Below, one piece after another: positions 7,823 through 13,006 of a DNA stretch of 13,006 nt (positions are counted from its first letter, which is position 1; each line of letters starts with the position of its first letter). The notes beneath the pieces were generated by a model, which was given only the letters and a program-made list of their open reading frames with translations, was not told where the DNA came from and searched no databases. This stretch comes from Peptostreptococcus sp. (GTDB lineage Bacteria > Bacillota > Clostridia > Peptostreptococcales > Peptostreptococcaceae), in contig JAHHSS010000041.1 in NCBI GenBank assembly GCA_020025095.1, positions 1 through 13,006 of the forward strand. The letters run 5' to 3'. The translations under genes were made by a program, and so were the position numbers.

Positions 7823-7919
7823 CCTCATCTTTCAAGAAAATTTCTTGTAGGAATTAGCACCGTCTTTACGCGGTTGCCGGGCTTCATAGGGCCTGTCCCT
7901 CTGCCACTCTTGATAAGGC
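7823..7919 (-). promoter_or_regulatory. SAM-I (S-box) riboswitch aptamer upstream of metK
   Basis: The minus strand shows the canonical S-box landmarks in order: CTTATCAAGAG at the 5' side (7917-7907), GAGGGA then GGCCCTATGAAGCCCGGCAACC, GGTGCTAATTCC, and GATGAGG closing P1 (7829-7823) against CCTTATC. The kink-turn and four-way junction elements expected of the class are represented. It lies about 90 nt upstream of metK and feeds the adjacent attenuator hairpin, so SAM represses its own synthesis. The class is certain from conserved sequence; ligand response is established knowledge for the class. Confidence 0.97.
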
Positions 7920-7961
7920 AATCAAGATTAACTTTTATTGTTAAATTTCGCTATCAAAAAT

Positions 7962-7990
7962 ATCTTATCACTATATTTCATACTTGTCAA
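7962..7990 (-). promoter_or_regulatory. Promoter of the metK leader
   Basis: Minus-strand TTGACA (7990-7985) and TAAGAT (7967-7962) are 17 bp apart, and a TG one base before the -10 box makes an extended -10. The predicted start is near 7955, about 35 nt upstream of the riboswitch aptamer. Confidence 0.75.
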
Positions 7991-8107
7991 TAAATTTTAC
8001 TATTAAAATAGGATTTTTATAGAATATTATTAGCTTTATCTTTCGAGTTTCTAAATATTTTATAAAATCTTATATACATATTTTAATAAAAATCAATTGT
8101 TTACTTA

Positions 8108-9118
8108 CTAAACTGTTCCTGCTATCTGAAGAATTTCTACAGATCCTAAGGCTATACCAGTTCCTAAGGCAACACACCCCATAGGATCATCTGCCAAGCT
8201 TACTCTTAGCCCTGTAAGTTCAGATATTTTTTTGTCCATTCCATAAAGCAGAGCTCCACCACCTGTTAAAATAATGCCATTTGATGCAAGATCTGAGGAT
8301 ATTTCAGGAGGTGTTTCTTGAAGGACTCTTATTACAAGCTCACCTATCTGTCTAACACTTTCACTCATGGCATCCATTATTTCAAATGAACTTACTGTTA
8401 TTGATCTAGGTAATCCATTTGTAAGATCTCTACCGGTTATTTTTATAAACCTTTCTTCTGCTCTTCTGTAAGCACTTCCTATGTCTTTCTTTATTTTTTC
8501 AGAAGTCCTTTCCCCAATAATTACATTATAGTTTCTCTTTATATATCTTATTATATCTTTATTTAACTTACTTCCTCCAACTTTCACAGAATCACTTACT
8601 ACTGTTCCGCCTAGGGATATTACAGCCACATCTGTAGTTCCATCACCTATATCTACTACCATATGTCCACCTGGTTTAGAAATATCTATTCCTGCTCCAA
8701 TTGCAGCTGCTATTGGTTCTTCTATAAGAAGTACTTCTCTAGCACCTGCATTCTTAGTAGCATCTTCAACAGCTTTTTTTTCTATGTCTGTAATATTTGA
8801 AGGTACAGAAACCATTATTCTAGGCATAACTATTTTCCCCATGCCCTTTTTTTCTCCAAGCATATCTATAAAACCTTTAAGCATTCTTTCCGCGTTATCA
8901 TAATCTGATATCACACCATTCATCATCGGTTTTATTGTTTCTATTTCTTTAGGAGTTTTACCAATCATCTTATAGGCTTCATTACCAACCGCAATGACTT
9001 CATCTATCCTTTTATCCACAGCCACTACTGAGGGCTCACTAAGCACTACTCCTTTATCATCAACTGCAATCAAGACGTTTGCAGTTCCTAAATCAATTCC
9101 TATATCCATTCCAGCCAT
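8108..9118 (-). CDS. mreB: Rod-shape-determining actin homologue MreB/Mbl
   Basis: This bacterial actin forms membrane-associated filaments that guide lateral peptidoglycan synthesis. The best start is the ATG at 9118 (336 residues, MAGMDIGIDLGTAN), because GGAGG lies 7 bp upstream of it; the in-frame ATG at 9151 would place that site inside the gene and has none of its own. The phosphate-1 loop (DIGIDLGTAN), the catalytic-region IEEPIAAAIGAG, phosphate-2 (DIGDGTTDV, residues 156-164) and the adenosine motif ILTGGGALLYG are all present. Phosphate-2 has Asp159 where well-known MreB proteins have Gly. The gene follows murA at 131 bp; in sporulating relatives the equivalent gene follows spoIIID. 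Whether it is orthologous to MreB or Mbl is not resolved. A weak hairpin (8099-8113) overlapping the stop codon is the only terminator candidate. Confidence 0.93.
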   Translation of the reverse strand: MAGMDIGIDLGTANVLIAVDDKGVVLSEPSVVAVDKRIDEVIAVGNEAYKMIGKTPKEIETIKPMMNGVISDYDNAERMLKGFIDMLGEKKGMGKIVMPRIMVSVPSNITDIEKKAVEDATKNAGAREVLLIEEPIAAAIGAGIDISKPGGHMVVDIGDGTTDVAVISLGGTVVSDSVKVGGSKLNKDIIRYIKRNYNVIIGERTSEKIKKDIGSAYRRAEERFIKITGRDLTNGLPRSITVSSFEIMDAMSESVRQIGELVIRVLQETPPEISSDLASNGIILTGGGALLYGMDKKISELTGLRVSLADDPMGCVALGTGIALGSVEILQIAGTV

Positions 9119-9196
9119 CCTAAAACCTCCAAACATTAATATGTACAGCACATTCTGTCACTATATATTTCAGTTTTTATATTTTCTACATTCTAT

Positions 9197-9237
9197 AAAT
9201 ACTTATAGCAGATATAAAATCAAAGCTATAAGTATTT
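9197..9237 (-). repeat. 13-bp perfect inverted repeat in the murA-mreB gap
   Basis: AAATACTTATAGC (9197-9209) is matched exactly by GCTATAAGTATTT (9225-9237) around a 15-nt loop, 13 bp after the murA stop codon. It lacks a proper T-run on either strand, so it is at best a leaky terminator or an mRNA-processing or stability hairpin between murA and mreB. Confidence 0.6.
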
Positions 9238-9249
9238 CATAAATTTATA

Positions 9250-10503
9250 TTAATCTTCTACTATTCTTACGTCGCCGCCTAAAGCCCTGAATTTTTTATC
9301 TATATCAACATAACCTCTTTGTATATGGTATATTTCGTTGATATTTGTAATTCCATCTGCTATAAGTCCACAAAGAATAAGTGCCGCACCAGCTCTAAGG
9401 TCAGTTGCAGTAACATCTGCTCCTACAAGTGACTCAACACCATTTACCACTGCACTTCTTCCATCTATCTTTATATTAGCACCCATTCTATTGAATTCTG
9501 TTACATGCATAAATCTGTTTTCAAATACTGTTTCTATTACTACACCAGTTCCATCTGCAACTGTAAGCATAGCCATAAACTGAGCTTGAACATCTGTTGG
9601 GAATCCTGGATGCGGAAGAGTTTTGATATCTATAGGTTTTATTTTTTCAGGTCCTATTACTCTTATAGAATTTTCTCCCTCTATTACCTTTGCACCAGCT
9701 TCTGTAAGTTTTGCTATTACTGGTTTTAAATGATCGATTATTACATTATTCAAAACTATATCACCTTTTGTCATAGCTGCAGCTACCATATAAGTAGACG
9801 CTTCTATTCTATCTGGTATTATAGTATGTTCTGTACCTTTAAGCTTTTTTACACCCGTAATCTTTATAGTGTTTGTACCTGCACCTCTTACCGATGCTCC
9901 CATTTCATTTAAAAAGTTTGCAAGATCTACTATCTCAGGTTCTTCGGCAGCATTCTCGATAGTTGTTACTCCCTCTGCTAAAACAGCAGCCATCATTATA
10001 TTTTGAGTAGCACCTACTGATGGAAAATCAAGGTAAAGCTTACTTCCCTTTAGGTGTTCTGTTTTAGCTTCCACAAAACCATGGTCAATATTTACTTTAG
10101 CTCCTAAAGCTTTAAATCCCTTTAGATGAAGATCTATCGGTCTTGTACCAATGGCACAACCACCTGGCATTGAAATTTTTGTATGGTTAAATCTTGCTAG
10201 AAGAGGTCCCATAACAAGAAAAGAAGCTCTCATCTTTTTAACAAGTTCATATGGTGCTTCGTAAGTATTTATAGAGCTAGAATCTACTGTTAATGTATTA
10301 TCCTTATATTCAACTTTTGCACCTAAATGTCTTAACAAGTCAGATATTACATGAACATCTCTCAAGTTCGGAACACTTCTTAAAACACATTTATCATTTG
10401 CTAGCAAAGTGGCTGCTATTATAGGTAAAACAGCATTCTTTGCACCATCTATATTTATAGAACCTTTTAATGGTCCACTTTTTTTTACTCTTATTCTTGG
10501 CAT
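9250..10503 (-). CDS. murA: UDP-N-acetylglucosamine 1-carboxyvinyltransferase MurA
   Basis: MurA transfers enolpyruvate from PEP to UDP-GlcNAc, the first committed step of peptidoglycan synthesis, in the cytoplasm. The protein is 417 residues, the expected length. Lys22-Asn23 sits in the N-terminal GAKNAVLP motif, and the flexible active-site loop reads PGGCAIGTRPIDLH with Cys116, equivalent to E. coli Cys115. Since the PEP-binding cysteine is retained rather than replaced by Asp, the enzyme should be fosfomycin-sensitive (inference). Clostridia often have two murA copies; this position next to mreB corresponds to the copy that in sporeformers precedes spoIID. A GGGAG site (10511-10516 region) precedes the ATG. 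It has a long leader with two promoters, so it is probably transcribed separately from glmS. Confidence 0.96.
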   Translation of the reverse strand: MPRIRVKKSGPLKGSINIDGAKNAVLPIIAATLLANDKCVLRSVPNLRDVHVISDLLRHLGAKVEYKDNTLTVDSSSINTYEAPYELVKKMRASFLVMGPLLARFNHTKISMPGGCAIGTRPIDLHLKGFKALGAKVNIDHGFVEAKTEHLKGSKLYLDFPSVGATQNIMMAAVLAEGVTTIENAAEEPEIVDLANFLNEMGASVRGAGTNTIKITGVKKLKGTEHTIIPDRIEASTYMVAAAMTKGDIVLNNVIIDHLKPVIAKLTEAGAKVIEGENSIRVIGPEKIKPIDIKTLPHPGFPTDVQAQFMAMLTVADGTGVVIETVFENRFMHVTEFNRMGANIKIDGRSAVVNGVESLVGADVTATDLRAGAALILCGLIADGITNINEIYHIQRGYVDIDKKFRALGGDVRIVED

Positions 10504-10794
10504 AATTATTCTCCCTTATCATTCATAAAACAAATTACTTAAAAGACTCACCGATAGCCCACACTATGAACTATCCAAAATTTTATCCTTATTTATTATT
10601 ATTCCATAAGGAATGAAAAAATAATAAATAACTACAAAATTAAAACTTGAAATATGTTTTAAAGAATCCATATTAATTCTTGTTGTATACTAGTTTTCAT
10701 TATATTTCAATTTCACCTTACATATTAATAGACGCTGTAATCTAGTAGTTTATATTAAATATTTTTTATCAAACTTTTTCATTCAACGTCGCAA
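10504..10794 (-). other. Long murA 5' leader, about 290 nt, no gene seen
   Basis: The stretch between the predicted murA promoters and the murA start is AT-rich and holds one large hairpin (10589-10631). Nearer the gene is a small GC-richer patch with a GATAG/CTATC stem (around 10553-10575). It matches no riboswitch class I recognise. A 35-codon minus-strand ORF (10564-10671) lacks a ribosome binding site. Confidence 0.5.
10589..10631 (-). repeat. Large hairpin in the murA leader
   Basis: TTATTTATTATT (10589-10600) and AATAATAAATAA (10620-10631) are a perfect 12-bp inverted repeat. Inside it ATTCC-ATAA-GGAAT forms a second 5-bp stem, and GAAAA bulges on one side. There is no T-run after it on either strand, so it is not a simple terminator. 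It would sit roughly 170-240 nt into the murA mRNA. Confidence 0.6.
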
Positions 10795-10855
10795 ATTATA
10801 ATTATTTTGGCAATATGTCAACCTATATTATAAAAAAAATATATAAATAAATCAA
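10795..10855 (-). promoter_or_regulatory. Two tandem predicted promoters for murA
   Basis: The upstream promoter has TTGATT (10855-10850) and TATAAT (10832-10827) with a 17-bp spacer. The downstream one has a consensus TTGACA (10821-10816) with TATAAT (10800-10795) at 15 bp, or TAATTT (10798-10793) at 17 bp. Both would produce a murA transcript with a leader near 290-320 nt. Confidence 0.6.
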
Positions 10856-10867
10856 GTCCCTTTTGGC

Positions 10868-10901
10868 AAAAATAAAGGTGGAGATGACATCATCCCCACC
10901 T
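10868..10901 (-). terminator. Rho-independent terminator downstream of glmS
   Basis: On the minus strand a 26-nt near-perfect hairpin (10901-10876), with arms AGGTGGGGATGA and a complementary TCATCTCCACCT allowing one G-U pair, runs into TTTATTTTT (10876-10868). It lies about 140 nt after the glmS stop codon, leaving an AT-rich 3' UTR with no gene seen, and separates glmS from the murA promoters. Confidence 0.88.
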
Positions 10902-11038
10902 ATTTCAAACTTTTTATAGGGAATTTAAACAACTTAATTTATTATTCAAATTTCTCCTTTACTTGCTAATAAAAATCCTAAGATTATATTAGAAAATTAT
11001 TTTTATTAACTATTTTTTATAGTTATATTAATTTAAAA

Positions 11039-12865
11039 CTATTCAACAGTTACAGATTTTGCAAGATTTCTTGGCTTATCAACATCTAGCCCCTTCAATG
11101 AAGAAACATAGTAAGCTAATAGCTGCATTGGAACTACAGCTAATATTGGAACTAAAAGATCTGAAGCTTCTGGTATGTAAATTACCTTACTTGCAACATT
11201 TTCTACTTCCTTATTGTGTTTCTTTGCAATTGCTATTACATTTGCACCTCTAGCTCTTACCTCTTCCATATTTGAAACCATCTTTTCAAATAGTTTATCT
11301 TGAGTTGCTATTGCAACTACTGGTGTTTCATCTTCTATAAGAGCTATTGTACCATGCTTAAGTTCTCCTGCTGCAAAAGCTTCTGCATGGATATATGATA
11401 TTTCTTTAAGTTTCAATGAACCTTCAAGTGCAAGATAATAATCTATCCCTCTACCTAAGTAGAAAATATGATTTTTACTCTTTATTTCCTCAGCAATCTC
11501 TTTTATATTTTCCTTTTGACTCAATACTTCTTCAATTTTTTCTGGAATGCTAAGTATTTCATCTATTACGGCCTTGTATTCTTCTTGACTTATTGTTCCA
11601 AGCTCAAGTGCAAAGTTAAGGGCTATCATATAAAGAGATACTATCTGAGTAGTATATGCCTTTGTAGATGCAACTGCTATTTCAGGTCCAGCCCAAGTAT
11701 AGAATACATCATCAGCTTCTCTCGCAATTGAAGAACCTACAACATTTGTTACCGCAAGTATTCTTGCGCCCTTTTTCTTTGAATCCCTTAAAACAGCTAA
11801 TGTATCTGCAGTTTCACCTGATTGGCTAACTAATATTACAAGAGATTTTTCATCTACAAAGTTATCATTGTATCTGAATTCTGAAGCTATATCAGCTATT
11901 ACAGGAACTTTTACGTACTTTTCTATAGCTTTCTTGCCTAAAAGACCCGCATGATAAGCTGTACCACACGCTACTATATATATTCTGTTTATATTCTCTA
12001 AATCATTTTTTGTAAGTTTTATACTGTCTAAAACTATTTTTCCACTTTCGTCAAGTCTTCTTTCTACTGTATCCTTAACTCCTTGTGGTTGCTCATGTAT
12101 TTCTTTATTCATAAAGCAATCAAATCCACCCTTTGAAGCTGCTTCAATATCCCATGTTACATGGAAAGGTTCTTTTTCAACCACTTCTCTATTTTCATTA
12201 TATATCGTTAGTTTATTTCCCTTTATATGAACTGTCTCTCCATTTTCAAGGAAGTAAACTTCTCTAGTATACTTTAAAAGAGCTGGTATATCTGATGCTA
12301 TAAAATACTCATCTTCACCAACACCTACTACAAGTGGAGAATCCTTTCTTACCGCTACTAATTCATCATTAGCATCTTTTGAAATCACTCCTAAAGCATA
12401 TGCACCCCTAAGAGATTCCTCTGCTTTAAAAACAGCTTCAAGAAGATTCCCATTATAATATTTAGATACTAAATGAGGTATTACCTCTGTATCAGTCTTT
12501 GAAAGAAATTCTACTCCTTCTTTTGAAAGCTCTTTTCTTATTTCAGAGTAATTTTCTATTATCCCATTATGAACAACAGCGATACTCTTATCTGTATTAA
12601 AATGAGGGTGAGAATTTACATCTGATGGCTCACCATGTGTAGCCCATCTAGTATGACCAATACCTAAATTCCCTTCTATAGGATTCTTTTCTAAATCTTC
12701 TGCCAATACCGCAAGCTTTCCCTTAAACTTTCTTATTTCAAGTTCTTTACCAGTATTAATAGCGATTCCAGCAGAATCATACCCTCTGTACTCTAGCTTG
12801 CTTAGTCCATCAACTATAACCTCACTAGCTTTTCTTTTTCCTAAATAACCAACTATGCCACACAT
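11039..12865 (-). CDS. glmS: Glutamine--fructose-6-phosphate aminotransferase (isomerizing)
   Basis: GlmS converts fructose-6-phosphate and glutamine to glucosamine-6-phosphate, the entry step to UDP-GlcNAc for the cell wall. The 608-residue protein is full length. The N-terminal glutaminase domain begins MCGIVGYLG, with the nucleophile Cys2 exposed after Met removal, and includes GIGHTRWATHG. Two SIS sugar-isomerase domains follow: SQSGETADT (Ser347-Gln348-Ser349 at E. coli numbering) binds the sugar phosphate, and the C-terminus NLAKSVTVE carries the catalytic Lys603. AGGAGG at 12873-12878 precedes the ATG. The gene lies directly downstream of a glmS ribozyme, so its mRNA should be cleaved and destabilised when GlcN6P is abundant. 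It feeds the same pathway as downstream murA. Confidence 0.98.
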   Translation of the reverse strand: MCGIVGYLGKRKASEVIVDGLSKLEYRGYDSAGIAINTGKELEIRKFKGKLAVLAEDLEKNPIEGNLGIGHTRWATHGEPSDVNSHPHFNTDKSIAVVHNGIIENYSEIRKELSKEGVEFLSKTDTEVIPHLVSKYYNGNLLEAVFKAEESLRGAYALGVISKDANDELVAVRKDSPLVVGVGEDEYFIASDIPALLKYTREVYFLENGETVHIKGNKLTIYNENREVVEKEPFHVTWDIEAASKGGFDCFMNKEIHEQPQGVKDTVERRLDESGKIVLDSIKLTKNDLENINRIYIVACGTAYHAGLLGKKAIEKYVKVPVIADIASEFRYNDNFVDEKSLVILVSQSGETADTLAVLRDSKKKGARILAVTNVVGSSIAREADDVFYTWAGPEIAVASTKAYTTQIVSLYMIALNFALELGTISQEEYKAVIDEILSIPEKIEEVLSQKENIKEIAEEIKSKNHIFYLGRGIDYYLALEGSLKLKEISYIHAEAFAAGELKHGTIALIEDETPVVAIATQDKLFEKMVSNMEEVRARGANVIAIAKKHNKEVENVASKVIYIPEASDLLVPILAVVPMQLLAYYVSSLKGLDVDKPRNLAKSVTVE

Positions 12866-12899
12866 GTCGCAACCTCCTAAAATGTTTAATTTTAGAAAT

Positions 12900-13006
12900 G
12901 GCCACCTGTTAGTTCCCTTTTGTCGATGGGATCTCTCCCAAGTTTTGTAGAGACTTTTCGGAAACAGGCCTCCCGCGAAGTATCCGCCGAAAATTCGATA
13001 AACTTC
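12900..13006 (-). ncRNA. glmS ribozyme, 5' part cut off by the window edge
   Basis: On the minus strand the conserved core reads TTTATCGAATTTTCGGCGGAT (as 20-base core from 13002 downward), then CTACAAAACTT, a GGGA-GAGA-TCCC hairpin, and ACAAAAGGGAACTAACAGG near 12903-12922. These match the P2.1/P2.2, P4 and 3' elements of the GlcN6P-activated self-cleaving ribozyme. The cleavage site and P1/P2 5' strands lie beyond 13006. It ends about 35 nt before the glmS start codon, the usual arrangement. Confidence 0.93.

Noticed and set aside
9119..9151. Eleven-codon longer start for mreB
   Set aside because: The GGAGG site lies 7 bp before the ATG at 9118, and the upstream ATG has no ribosome binding site; the shorter protein also matches the usual MreB N-terminus.
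10564..10671. 35-codon minus-strand ORF in the murA leader
   Set aside because: It has no ribosome binding site and overlaps the large hairpin, so it is more likely chance.

Overview
The window is low-GC, AT-rich Firmicute (Clostridia) DNA. Gene content, near-perfect AGGAGG ribosome binding sites and gene order (glmS, murA, mreB, metK, recD2, comFC) best fit the Peptostreptococcaceae, the family of Clostridioides difficile. In sporulating relatives spoIID, spoIIQ and spoIIID lie between murA and mreB; here only 131 bp separate the two genes, which suggests a lineage that has lost sporulation. Genus and species cannot be read from the sequence.

Layout from left to right. Positions 1-282 are AT-rich DNA ending in a sigma-A-type promoter and a palindrome at the transcription start. 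Positions 283-822 (+) encode a FolT-type ECF transporter S component, followed by a terminator. Positions 1010-1222 (-) hold a GC-richer structured non-coding RNA with its own promoter and terminator, just downstream of comFC; it is most likely a raiA-motif RNA. Next come comFC (1337-2104, -) and recD2 (2212-4437, -), a probable operon. A 771-bp AT-rich divergent region (4438-5208) carries helically phased T-tracts. A YkvI-type membrane transporter (5209-6390, +) converges on metK (6548-7732, -), with a bidirectional terminator between them. metK has a complete SAM-I riboswitch leader. mreB (8108-9118), murA (9250-10503) and glmS (11039-12865) follow, all on the minus strand. murA has a leader of roughly 300 nt with two tandem promoters and a large hairpin. 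The right edge cuts through a glmS ribozyme.

Functionally, glmS and murA supply and commit UDP-GlcNAc to peptidoglycan and MreB positions wall synthesis. metK makes SAM. recD2 and comFC are DNA repair and uptake type functions. RNA-level control is prominent: a ribozyme (GlcN6P), a riboswitch (SAM), a stand-alone structured RNA and a long murA leader. No mobile element, CRISPR array, tRNA or rRNA was seen. The most unusual items are the raiA-like RNA with no raiA/hpf gene beside it, the missing sporulation genes, the phased T-tracts, and the folT palindrome at the predicted transcription start.
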